Position numbers and translations under genes: made by a program | Shown: positions 6,690-14,160 of the stretch, piece after piece | How positions within the stretch are numbered: the stretch's first letter is position 1 | Layout: each line of letters starts with the position of its first letter | The notes under the pieces: generated by a model | Databases searched by the model: none | What the model was told of the DNA's origin: nothing | What the model saw: the letters and a program-made list of their open reading frames with translations, nothing else | Assembly (NCBI RefSeq): GCF_001486505.1 | Contig: NZ_LN909064.1 | Location: forward strand, 124,001 to 188,000 | Origin: Paenibacillus rubinfantis | Lineage (GTDB): Bacteria; Bacillota; Bacilli; Paenibacillales; Paenibacillaceae | DNA length: 64,000 nt | Direction of reading: 5' to 3'

Positions 6690-9072
6690 TGCGCCGATGG
6701 AGTTACTACGCATTGAGACCAATCTGTTTGATTTAAATATCAAAGGGAAGCCATTTCATCCGACTGTCGAGACGATGCAGCTTCATCGGCAGGAGGGGGA
6801 GGTGTGGGTGGACGCCCATTTTCAAGTAGAAGTCCCCTCGCCGAAAGTGGAGATGAACTCGATTCAAGTCTTTTCGCATGAGTCCTCGGGTCTCCAAGCT
6901 TGGAATCCTGGCGATCCGGCAGAGCCCCTGTTTTATGAAACCCAAGCTTATGAAATCGTAGTAGAGAAGAAACAGAAGGATCTACCGATCGTATTCTTCC
7001 ATGAAAATCTTCACTTGCGGCAAGCGGTTAAACCTGTAGGCCGTCTTGGCCGTGTTATGTCGGGGATTCTTAATTTTCAGAATGAGGTTGGTCTTTCGGA
7101 ACTGGAGTTACGCCTGCATGGCGAAGTCATCTTCAAGCTGCAGCTCGAAGTGTTCCCATCCAAAATGGATTACAAGCGCGATTACGAAGTGATTTTGCGA
7201 GAGGTGAATGAGCAGATCTATAATCTGTCTTTTGACTTTCTGCGCAAGACGTTTCATCTTACCGGGTTGAGGGAGACCCGGCATCAGAGTGTGACGGAGT
7301 TTTTTACGATATTACAGCAGGTTTTTGGGCAACTGACCCAAGGCGTTGATCGGATCAAAAATACCCCCCACTATAAAATGCGCCGTGAATCTCATCTGGT
7401 GGAGGCGTCGAGGGCGAAGCGGGTGGGGAAGGAGAATATCGCCTTTTTGCGCAAAAGGCCGGAGCTGTTTGTTCCGGGGCAGGAGCTGCCTACGCATGTG
7501 CTTGAAACCCGGCGGTATATGGACTTCGATACGGCGGAAAATCGGTTCATCCGCTGGGCGTTGCTGCGCATCACCTCGAAGCTGAAGGAGCTCAGGTCCC
7601 ATGCAGCGAAAAAAGGAACCGCGGATCCCGTCTTGCTGAAGAAAATTGACGTGATGCGTTCACAGTTGCAGCGGCTGTTACAGCAGGATTTTTTACAAAT
7701 TGGGGATATGAAGCAAGTTTCGATCACGCTGGTCCTGCAGATGGCTCCGGGGTATCGGGAGGTCTATCGGATTTATCTCTTGCTGATGAAGGGGCTCTCG
7801 ATTCAAGGGGATCTGTTCCGGTTATCGATGAAGGATCTGGCGCAGTTGTATGAGTACTGGTGTTTCCTGAAAATCCACGATTTGATGCGGCGGAAATATG
7901 AGCTGGTGAGCCAGGATCTGATTAAGGTGAATCGGACGGGTCTGTTTGTGACGTTGGATCGCGGGCGGAAGGCGAAGATGGCCTATCGGAATCCGCGAAA
8001 TGGGGAAGTGTTTACGCTCTACTACAATTCCCTGCCTCAGGGAGACGGCCACTCTACGCTAGCGCAGAGACCCGATAATGTGCTGACTTTGAAAAAGAAT
8101 GACGCGGCGATTGAGTATAAGTATATTTTTGATGCGAAATACCGCTTGAACCCCGCTTATGAGGGGACGCCGTACTGGAAGAAGTACAAACAGCCGGGGC
8201 CTGAGGAGGACGACATCAACACGATGCACCGATACCGGGATGCGATTGTGTACCAGGATCTACGGAACGGCGAGTATGAGCGGAGTATGTTTGGGGCGTA
8301 TGTGCTTTTTCCGTATCCGGATGAGGTGAAGTTTAGGGAGCATCCTTTTTACAAAAGCATTCAGCTCGTCAACATCGGGGCGATCCCGTTTCTGCCGAAC
8401 ACGACGGATTTGATGGACCAACTGCTGGAGGAGATCATCCAAGACAGCCCGGAGAAAGCTTACGAACGTTCCACTCGCCCCCGCGGGACGAAGGAATATT
8501 ACTACAACAAGTTTGCGGGCAAGAATGTCCTGGTAGGTTCGCTCAGGGAGCCTTCCCAACTGGAGATGGCTTTGAAGCATCAGTTCTACCATATGCCGCT
8601 GAAAAATATCGCCGACCACAAGCTGCTGACTCAAATCGAATACATTGCCATGTGCCAGTCTCGCAAAAAGTTTCAAGGCCCAGGGAACACGGGTATTCAT
8701 TGGTTTGGACGGGTCCGGGATTGGAAGGTGGTCCGGAGACGAGAAATCACGGAACGGCCGGCTCGTCCTGGGACGGAAGAGGAGCTCTATTTGAAGTTTA
8801 CGATCGAACGTTGGGAGCGGCGGGACCAGCCGATTGCTCTTGGAGGGCAGGGGATTTACACCTGCCTGTATACGAGCAAATACATGTTTGATCGGGCCAG
8901 TGAAATCGCCGAGTTGAAGCTGGAGAATGAGGAAGACCTGCGGAAATGGCGCGAAGCTCGCAGGCTTGGCAAGGTGAAAGTGCATCTGGATCATACGGAT
9001 GTGGACTTGGCGGAGAAAGTGGTGGAAATTCGGGTGGAGGAGTATAGGGGCACTACAGAAAAGTATAGTTAA
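6661..9072 (+). CDS. McrC-like DUF2357 nuclease subunit with extra C-terminal domain
   Basis: The start is set at the ATG at 6661 because GGAGG lies ten bases upstream; an in-frame ATG at 6619 sits deep in mcrB without a clear site. The protein (803 residues) has a DUF2357 core with DTAENRFIRWALLRI near residue 290 and a PD-(D/E)XK nuclease signature IEYKYIFDAKYR near residue 490, followed by DDINTMHRYRDAIV. After about residue 600 comes an additional domain of about 150 residues (GIHWFGRVRDWKVVRRREI, then LYLKFTIERWERRDQPI) that is not part of minimal McrC and looks like a small beta-barrel, possibly PUA/EVE-like. It forms one operon with the McrB-like gene and ends in a terminator. Confidence 0.82.
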   Translation: MDSPLTGYRNAPMELLRIETNLFDLNIKGKPFHPTVETMQLHRQEGEVWVDAHFQVEVPSPKVEMNSIQVFSHESSGLQAWNPGDPAEPLFYETQAYEIVVEKKQKDLPIVFFHENLHLRQAVKPVGRLGRVMSGILNFQNEVGLSELELRLHGEVIFKLQLEVFPSKMDYKRDYEVILREVNEQIYNLSFDFLRKTFHLTGLRETRHQSVTEFFTILQQVFGQLTQGVDRIKNTPHYKMRRESHLVEASRAKRVGKENIAFLRKRPELFVPGQELPTHVLETRRYMDFDTAENRFIRWALLRITSKLKELRSHAAKKGTADPVLLKKIDVMRSQLQRLLQQDFLQIGDMKQVSITLVLQMAPGYREVYRIYLLLMKGLSIQGDLFRLSMKDLAQLYEYWCFLKIHDLMRRKYELVSQDLIKVNRTGLFVTLDRGRKAKMAYRNPRNGEVFTLYYNSLPQGDGHSTLAQRPDNVLTLKKNDAAIEYKYIFDAKYRLNPAYEGTPYWKKYKQPGPEEDDINTMHRYRDAIVYQDLRNGEYERSMFGAYVLFPYPDEVKFREHPFYKSIQLVNIGAIPFLPNTTDLMDQLLEEIIQDSPEKAYERSTRPRGTKEYYYNKFAGKNVLVGSLREPSQLEMALKHQFYHMPLKNIADHKLLTQIEYIAMCQSRKKFQGPGNTGIHWFGRVRDWKVVRRREITERPARPGTEEELYLKFTIERWERRDQPIALGGQGIYTCLYTSKYMFDRASEIAELKLENEEDLRKWREARRLGKVKVHLDHTDVDLAEKVVEIRVEEYRGTTEKYS

Positions 9073-9081
9073 GACGCAATG

Positions 9082-9107
9082 AAAACCCGCTCACTGAGCG
9101 GGTTTTT
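9082..9107 (+). terminator. Terminator of the McrBC-like operon
   Basis: AAAACCCGCTC and GAGCGGGTTTT form an 11-base stem around ACT, followed by a T run, ten bases after the stop codon. Confidence 0.88.
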
Positions 9108-9127
9108 GTTTTTCTTTTTTAATAAAC

Positions 9128-9322
9128 TTAATCGTTCGTAGAATCAATAAACTTCACATTCTTAAGGGCATATTCCAACGCCATGTTTATGATTTCATTT
9201 CGGGAACGATTGCTCTTTCGGGCAAGCTCATCTAATTGTTCTTGAAGGATTTTTTCAATGCGGATCGACATGGTTACCGTCTTGTCTTCCCTTGGAGTTA
9301 TGATGAACTCGTCATTGCTCAT
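9128..9322 (-). CDS. Ribbon-helix-helix DNA-binding protein (Arc/CopG type)
   Basis: A 64-residue protein when started at the ATG with GAGGTGATTCAA before it; an upstream in-frame ATG at 9379 lacks a site. VTMSIRIEKILQEQLDELA forms the beta strand and first helix, and KSNRSRNEIINMALEYAL the second helix, the standard RHH fold. The N-terminal tail is short and charged. Such proteins act as dimers on paired half-sites and often repress their own gene. The region upstream carries two palindromes that could be its operator. No toxin-like partner lies directly beside it on the same strand, so an antitoxin role is not supported. Confidence 0.8.
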   Translation of the reverse strand: MSNDEFIITPREDKTVTMSIRIEKILQEQLDELARKSNRSRNEIINMALEYALKNVKFIDSTND

Positions 9323-9366
9323 TTGAATCACCTCACGTATCAGTATAGAAAGAAAGTGAGGGATTA

Positions 9367-9410
9367 TAACATAACACAATTTATGTTATTTTATGAATAC
9401 AAATTGTATT
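9367..9410. promoter_or_regulatory. Two palindromes between the RHH gene and the next gene
   Basis: TAACATAA-CACAAT-TTATGTTA occupies 9367-9388 and AATACAA-A-TTGTATT occupies 9396-9410. A direct repeat TTATGAATACA occurs at about 9391 and again near 9427. The cluster lies in the AT-rich space between the divergent genes and is a reasonable operator for the RHH protein. This is inference from position and symmetry. Confidence 0.4.
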
Positions 9411-9486
9411 TTAACTATGATATATTTATGAATACATACATTTGTGCACGGACCCGAGTCGGTATATTTCGTATTGGAGGGCAGCA

Positions 9487-9963
9487 ATGATGGAGATTGT
9501 TGTAGATTCCATTCCAGGTGGAGCCTTATTCTATGAAGAATACGCAGACGATTTGTTTAAAGTTAAAATTTATTTGGAAGACCACAAGATCGTTGGCCCC
9601 ATTCAAGGCTATGGTCCAAATTCAGAAGAAGAGGAATTCGAAGTTGAACGATATTTCAGTAGTTTGCTGCCCTATGTTCATGATGTTTGGGTCAGGAGAA
9701 TTTTACTAGAAAATTTGATCGTGGATGCCAGGCTTGAATTGGATGCCTATGATGAGGAACTAAACACAGCTAGTCCCGAAGAACTCGCGAAAATTTGGGA
9801 ACCACGCGACAGGAGTAAATGGTGGACATTGCTATACCTAACAAAGAGGGAAGTTCTACAATACAGTAAGTACGAAGCACAAAGGAAACTTCATAAATAC
9901 GAGAAAATGCTAAATGAATTGTCAAACGATGATAATAACCATTGGAAAACAAGGACCATATAG
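9487..9963 (+). CDS. Unrecognised acidic protein
   Basis: About 158 residues. The start is ATG at 9487 (a second ATG follows immediately) with GGAGGG five to ten bases upstream; an in-frame ATG at 9442 has no site. The N-terminal part has short strands (MEIVVDSIPGGALF, FKVKIYLEDHKIVGPIQGYG), and the C-terminal half is helical and charged (LENLIVDARLELDAYDEELN). There are no membrane segments. I do not recognise a family. It is transcribed divergently from the RHH gene and ends in its own terminator, so it may be controlled by that regulator. Confidence 0.6.
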   Translation: MMEIVVDSIPGGALFYEEYADDLFKVKIYLEDHKIVGPIQGYGPNSEEEEFEVERYFSSLLPYVHDVWVRRILLENLIVDARLELDAYDEELNTASPEELAKIWEPRDRSKWWTLLYLTKREVLQYSKYEAQRKLHKYEKMLNELSNDDNNHWKTRTI

Positions 9964-9967
9964 CTGT

Positions 9968-10006
9968 AAAAGGCAAGTTCCAGGTTACCCTGAGCTTGCC
10001 TTTTTT
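9968..10006 (+). terminator. Rho-independent terminator
   Basis: AAAAGGCAAG pairs with CTTGCCTTTT, with an inner CCAGG/CCCTG helix, ending in a T run. Confidence 0.8.
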
Positions 10007-10034
10007 GCTTCGCATCTGTGTGATTGGAATCTAG

Positions 10035-10063
10035 TTCAAAACACAGGCTATTTCTAGTATACT
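10035..10063 (+). promoter_or_regulatory. Candidate promoter of the ABC exporter operon
   Basis: TTCAAA at 10035-10040 and TATACT at 10058-10063 are separated by 17 bases, about 100 bases before the GTG start of the first permease. The -35 box is weak (four of six). Confidence 0.4.
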
Positions 10064-10160
10064 CACAATATGGAATTTATTACCTCTGTTGTTAAACATT
10101 ATTCGACGGATTTTCTGACCGTTGGGTCCTTTGCCAGTCCAGCATCTAGGAGGTTTATAG

Positions 10161-10997
10161 GTGAGTTATCTTAAAGTGGATTTCGTTAGATTAATAAGAG
10201 ACAAGAAAGTAATTATTGTAGTGTTGATAATGCTTGCCATTGCCATTTTTGACCCCATTTCAGTAACTCGACACTTTGATCAATACCCGGGTTCCGTGGA
10301 GACCATTGGTCTAAATCCATTTTAATTCTGGATGTTGATGAATTCGGTAAGTTGGGGGAACAACTTTTATCATCAGATATTTTGGATCATGTCGGTTTTA
10401 CTTACCGGGTTAATCTACCATGAAGATAAGAATACCTCCATGTATACCTATCAAATCATTCGAAAAAGTAAAATTCAGTATATCCTCTCCAAGTTTATCT
10501 CAACAGGAGTATTATCATTTGCGATCCTATTTGCAGCCCTAGAAATCAATGTATTCATGACGTACATTCTATTTCCTGATACGACTCAAATGACCGAGTA
10601 TTACCATAACTTAATTCCGCAAGAGGGAAGCTTTGTATATCAGGCATTTCTTTCGAATCCGATGAAGGAGGTTCAAATCTATACGTTTCTTAATGCGCTT
10701 GCGGTAACGATATTTGTTATTTTTTCACTTTGTCTCAGTATGCTGTTTCATTTTAAAAATCGATATGTTGCCCTGTTAGTTCCCGTCATTATTTTGTATG
10801 GCATTACTTATATTTTTGATTCATTTCCACCGTTATTCTCTTATAACATTCGGATGATCCTCCAACCTATGGCGGTTAGTGCGATGACAAATATGATTGG
10901 ATGGGAGAACGTGGCTGTTGCTTTTGGGGGCTGGATGACACTGAACATCATCATGATATGTATCATACTGATTAAGTCGAGAGATAGTTATGAATAG
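10161..10997 (+). pseudogene. ABC-2 type permease interrupted by an in-frame stop
   Basis: A GTG at 10161, six bases after AGGAGG, opens a frame of 54 codons containing a hydrophobic segment (VIIVVLIMLAIAIF). It stops at TAA 10323-10325. The same frame then continues through FWMLMNSVSWGNNF to 10997 with about five more membrane segments. Because the frame is identical on both sides, a single base change (for example CAA to TAA) explains the break. The downstream part could still be translated from ATG 10332 but would lack the first membrane helix. The gene heads an operon with two more membrane proteins and an ATPase, overlapping the next gene by eight bases. Sequencing error or a recent nonsense mutation are both possible. 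Confidence 0.7.
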
Positions 10998-11628
10998 AGT
11001 ATTATTTTTATTTGGGTTCACGATCTACATTGCCTTCACTGGAATCATCTTGATGTTGAAAATACCCATGGGTCATTCTTGGTTTGATCAATGGATATTT
11101 AATAAATTTTTTGTATTTCAGTTTATGTCCGTACTTACAGTCGGACTGGCTATTGAAAGCAGCCGTTTTCATCATACAACGTACGTAAGAATAGGAAGTC
11201 GAAGAAAAATACTTCGAAACGAGTTAGTTGGTTACTATATGCAAGGAATTATCTGTGTGAGTATTATCTTCTTTTATATTTGGTTGGGGGCAACCTTACT
11301 GAGGGAGAGCAGGTCGCTGTTCTTCCTGTTTGAATGGTATATAAGATACTTACTGGGAACCATCGTTTTTATCAATATCATGTCATGTCTGAAATGGTCA
11401 AACCAATTAGTTTTAAGTAAATACTGCCAACTCATCGTTTTTACGTGGTTAGCTTTGGAGAGTATTGTATTCATTCCTTATATAAAAAGGTTCTCCTCAT
11501 ATAATGTAAACCTAATATTCTCTTGGGTCTTTCATCAGGAGAAAGCAAGCTATCTGGTTTTAGTCGTATTCATTCTTTTAACGATATTCCTAAATATCAA
11601 GTTAAGTGATAAGAGGGATTTTATATGA
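10990..11628 (+). CDS. Membrane protein, second permease-like subunit of ABC exporter
   Basis: A 212-residue protein with about six hydrophobic segments (for example VLFLFGFTIYIAFTGIILML at the start). It has no clear motif beyond an ABC-2 type membrane topology. The cytoplasmic loop TYVRIGSRRKILRNELVGYY resembles the loop before the third helix in exporters of this type. ATG 10990 overlaps the upstream gene by eight bases, and its own stop overlaps the next start (ATGA), indicating translational coupling. The substrate is unknown. It is AT-rich like the rest of the operon. Confidence 0.7.
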   Translation: MNRVLFLFGFTIYIAFTGIILMLKIPMGHSWFDQWIFNKFFVFQFMSVLTVGLAIESSRFHHTTYVRIGSRRKILRNELVGYYMQGIICVSIIFFYIWLGATLLRESRSLFFLFEWYIRYLLGTIVFINIMSCLKWSNQLVLSKYCQLIVFTWLALESIVFIPYIKRFSSYNVNLIFSWVFHQEKASYLVLVVFILLTIFLNIKLSDKRDFI

Positions 11629-12320
11629 CAGAGGTGTTTAAGAGCGTAAGACCCATTGCTTATGTTATCTTGCTAGCCAGTATCCTAATAAGCTATATCT
11701 TCTTAAAAGCTTCGGGCATGAATGATCCTTTAACAATGTATCAGACGATCTTTGGAGGCAAGCCTTTGAGCAGTCCCATGTTACAGAGCTTATTCGTCAT
11801 GCTCATTTTTTTAATACAATATGTGTGTATTGATTATATTGTCTTTTATATCGACAATTCGGATACTTTATCCATCCGATATGGAAGCAAAAACAACTGG
11901 CTCAAAGCTCTACTGAAAGGGACTTCAGCACTTCTATCTGTATTTTTAATATTGTTTTACATAGTGTGGGTATTTTTGGATCTAATTTGGGGAAGTTCAA
12001 AAGTGATTCAGTCCATAAACTTAGATACAGTTGGGGTTCTAGCGAGAATTTATTTGTTTTGCCTGATTGTGGTTCTCGCTCAAATCTACCTTCTTCTGAA
12101 GCAATCGAAAGCGGGTACTTTTATCATTATGGGGGGGATTTCAGTCCTCTTAGCAATGACTAGCCACTATCAGAATTTTGCATTTCATATCTTACCCCAA
12201 ATAAATCATCCTACAATGACTTTCATGAATGTGATTGCAAATCTATCCGTAATTCTAGTGCTTCTAGTCATGATTCAAAGGAAAAGCACAAAGAAGGAGT
12301 TGTCATTCCATGAAGATTGA
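11625..12320 (+). CDS. Membrane protein, third permease-like subunit of ABC exporter
   Basis: A 231-residue protein with six predicted membrane segments (IAYVILLASILISYIFL near the start). The loop SIRYGSKNNWLKALLKG has the same R.GSK/R pattern as the previous gene, suggesting the two subunits are diverged paralogues. It begins in an ATGA overlap with the upstream gene and overlaps the ATPase gene by 11 bases. Function is transport by analogy with the operon; the substrate is not evident. Confidence 0.7.
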   Translation: MTEVFKSVRPIAYVILLASILISYIFLKASGMNDPLTMYQTIFGGKPLSSPMLQSLFVMLIFLIQYVCIDYIVFYIDNSDTLSIRYGSKNNWLKALLKGTSALLSVFLILFYIVWVFLDLIWGSSKVIQSINLDTVGVLARIYLFCLIVVLAQIYLLLKQSKAGTFIIMGGISVLLAMTSHYQNFAFHILPQINHPTMTFMNVIANLSVILVLLVMIQRKSTKKELSFHED

Positions 12321-12972
12321 AGTAACCAACTTCACCAAGACGATCGGAAAAACAAATGTTCTTGAAAATATTAGTGTTACGCTCAATAGTGGGCATATTT
12401 ACGGGGTGGTGGGTAAGAACGGAAGCGGAAAAACCATGTTCTTGAGGATGATTTCTGGTTTGATCCTCCCCACAGAGGGCCAAGTCCAAATAGATGGTAA
12501 AGTATTAGGTAAGCATATTTCATTTCCCGATCATCTAGGAATTTTGCTTGAGAAGCCAAGTTTTCTCGGTCATCTCACAGGCTATGAAAATTTGAAAATG
12601 CTGGCTAAAATCCGAAATGATGCGAGTGATGAAGATATTCAATCCTATATGAATCTGTTTGATTTAGACTGGCAAAGCAAAAAGAAAGTCAAGCAATATT
12701 CACTGGGGATGAAGCAAAAGCTAGGTATTATTCAGGCGATGATGGAAAATCAACAAATCATTATTCTGGACGAACCATTTAATGCTTTGGATGAGGCTTC
12801 GGTTGAAACCTTAAGACAAGTATTAAGAAAACTGAAAGCAGAGAAAAGACTAATCGTCATGACATCACATAACAAAGAAGATATTCAATTACTCTGCGAT
12901 TATACATTTACGCTTTCTTCTGGAAAAATGATGAGTCCAACAAACGAGAGTGCTGTACTTATTGCCGAATAA
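12310..12972 (+). CDS. ABC transporter ATP-binding protein
   Basis: A 220-residue nucleotide-binding domain with all key motifs: Walker A GKNGSGKT near residue 35, signature YSLGMKQKLG near 134, Walker B IIILDEPFNALDE near 155, and the switch histidine in MTSHNKED. It is a single-domain, complete-length ATPase of the exporter (ABC-2/DrrA-like) type. It is last in the operon with three membrane proteins, so it most likely energises them. No peptide, lantibiotic or regulator gene lies beside it, so whether it exports a toxin, gives immunity or does something else is open. Confidence 0.88.
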   Translation: MKIEVTNFTKTIGKTNVLENISVTLNSGHIYGVVGKNGSGKTMFLRMISGLILPTEGQVQIDGKVLGKHISFPDHLGILLEKPSFLGHLTGYENLKMLAKIRNDASDEDIQSYMNLFDLDWQSKKKVKQYSLGMKQKLGIIQAMMENQQIIILDEPFNALDEASVETLRQVLRKLKAEKRLIVMTSHNKEDIQLLCDYTFTLSSGKMMSPTNESAVLIAE

Positions 12973-13040
12973 TTTCTGTAACTGCCCGATCAAAAAGACG
13001 ACCTATTTTTGACCAGTCGAATATAGAAACATAGTAATAA

Positions 13041-13070
13041 AAGAGCTGACCGTGCCGGTCAGCTCTTCTT
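13041..13070 (+). terminator. Terminator of the ABC exporter operon
   Basis: AAGAGCTGACCG and CGGTCAGCTCTT form a 12-base stem around TGC, followed by CTT. The T run is weak, but the stem is perfect. Confidence 0.7.
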
Positions 13071-13085
13071 GATTGGAGGTGTCTA

Positions 13086-13237
13086 TGGCGGATCGTTAGT
13101 ATGAGACGCTGTTTGAGCTCGTGATGCGAAAGGAACTCTATGACCTCTTATATGCCTGGTTAAGCGAACAAGCGGAGCCTTCCGTTACAACAAAGACGGT
13201 AGAGATGATCGCTCGGATTGCAAGCCGGGGCATCTTT
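13086..13237 (+). pseudogene. Truncated copy of the TetR gene at 18473-19054
   Basis: About 152 bases match 18795-18946 of the downstream TetR gene with roughly a dozen mismatches and no gaps that I can see. It would encode the central helices (YETLFELVM.KELYDLLYAWL). A stop (TAG where the intact gene has CAG) interrupts the third codon after ADR. Both the DNA-binding domain and the C-terminus are missing. It is a degraded partial duplicate, followed by unrelated sequence. Confidence 0.8.
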
Positions 13238-13295
13238 AAACCCTTGCAGATATATTTTGCTTTCTAGAATGGCTTGCAAGGTAATTTGAGTGTCC

Positions 13296-13448
13296 TCATA
13301 GGGGGAACTGCGTATGCTGGAGGTTGTCAGGAAGGGATCCTCGGATGGTCTTCATATAGTGTTCAGATTCACTCCATGCTTGGTAGAAACCAGAGTCGAT
13401 CACAACCCATTCGTTTGGATAAAGGTGTTGTACCTCGTTCCACTTCAT
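13296..13448 (-). CDS. Short protein of the MKW-E-LYPN family, probably truncated
   Basis: Fifty residues starting MKWNEVQHLYPNEWVVID, with an excellent ribosome binding site (GGAGGTGATTGTC). The opening resembles small Bacillota proteins of about 80-90 residues that begin MKW.EV..LYPNQFV and have no assigned function. The later part (SGFYQAWSESEHYMKTI) does not clearly follow them, and the protein ends early, so it may be a shortened relative. A longer frame starting upstream at 13670 lacks a site and overlaps a terminator. Confidence 0.45.
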   Translation of the reverse strand: MKWNEVQHLYPNEWVVIDSGFYQAWSESEHYMKTIRGSLPDNLQHTQFPL

Positions 13449-13587
13449 GACAATCACCTCCGCACAAACATTAGGTGAATTATATACTACCCCATGTGGT
13501 GGGGACAATGCTATCATGGGGTGACTCTTGGGTGACATAATCGGACAGGAGCTCGACTCCCCTCGCCTCCATATAGTAACTCCACAA

Positions 13588-13638
13588 CAACGAAAAAGAG
13601 CTTCGCTACAGTAAAATGTAGAGAAGCCTCTTTTCGTT
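13588..13638 (-). terminator. Terminator of the sigma factor/GyrI-like operon
   Basis: On the minus strand AACGAAAAGAG-CTTC-CTAC pairs with GTAG-GAAG-CTCTTTTTCGTT. It lies directly after the stop at 13643 and includes a T-rich arm. Confidence 0.6.
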
Positions 13639-13642
13639 TGGG

Positions 13643-14128
13643 TTATGATTTCCGAATTACGGGGATCCATACTTCGACTTCTGCGTCGGCCGGATTTCCG
13701 TTTAACAAGATTTCGGCAATGGGACCTCCGTGATATTCGTAAGGGAAGTTCTCGGTCAAGACCTCCGTGAATGCTTGATCTTCAAGTTTGTCAAAGGCAA
13801 GGCGGGACAACCCGCCTTGGCCGCTCAGAATCAGATAGTGACTTTGGGGGAATAACACCTCTTCCGTTCCGTCGATAGGGGGTTGGGTGGTACGGATACC
13901 GGCATAGTAGTACGTACCGCTATCCTTCGCGGCGATTACTCCATACCCATACTTACTCTCCGAGAGGGGGCGAAGCAAGGTCAACTTGCCGCTCTGAATG
14001 ACAGACTTGAAGAACTCGGTCTTTCGGATGGAATAACTATCGGTATGGATGATTGCCTCTCCACCCAGCATAGTAGGAAATCCTATGAAACGAAATGCAT
14101 CTTTCTCTTCCACTCTGTAATTGCTCAT
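13643..14128 (-). CDS. GyrI-like / AraC effector-binding domain protein
   Basis: About 161 residues of a stand-alone GyrI-like (SOUL/BacR) fold. Strand blocks such as YGVIAAKDSGTYYYAGIRTT and YEYHGGPIAEILLNGNP, followed by VEVWIPV at the end, are typical. Such domains bind small amphipathic molecules; stand-alone copies may sequester or hydrolyse them. Start at ATG 14128, since GGAGG lies 12 bases before it; a TTG at 14137 is too near the site. It lies 32 bases downstream of the ECF sigma factor on the same strand and is probably controlled by it. Confidence 0.75.
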   Translation of the reverse strand: MSNYRVEEKDAFRFIGFPTMLGGEAIIHTDSYSIRKTEFFKSVIQSGKLTLLRPLSESKYGYGVIAAKDSGTYYYAGIRTTQPPIDGTEEVLFPQSHYLILSGQGGLSRLAFDKLEDQAFTEVLTENFPYEYHGGPIAEILLNGNPADAEVEVWIPVIRKS

Positions 14129-14160
14129 TTTGATCAAAATCCTCCTCTAAAAGGTTGAAT

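Noticed and set aside
9128..9963. RHH protein and the 9487 gene as a toxin-antitoxin pair
   Set aside because: The genes are divergent, not co-transcribed, and the 158-residue protein is larger than usual toxins and lacks known toxin motifs.
13448..13670. Upstream extension of the small minus-strand gene
   Set aside because: No ribosome binding site, Cys/Ser-rich translation, and it covers the terminator of the operon before it.
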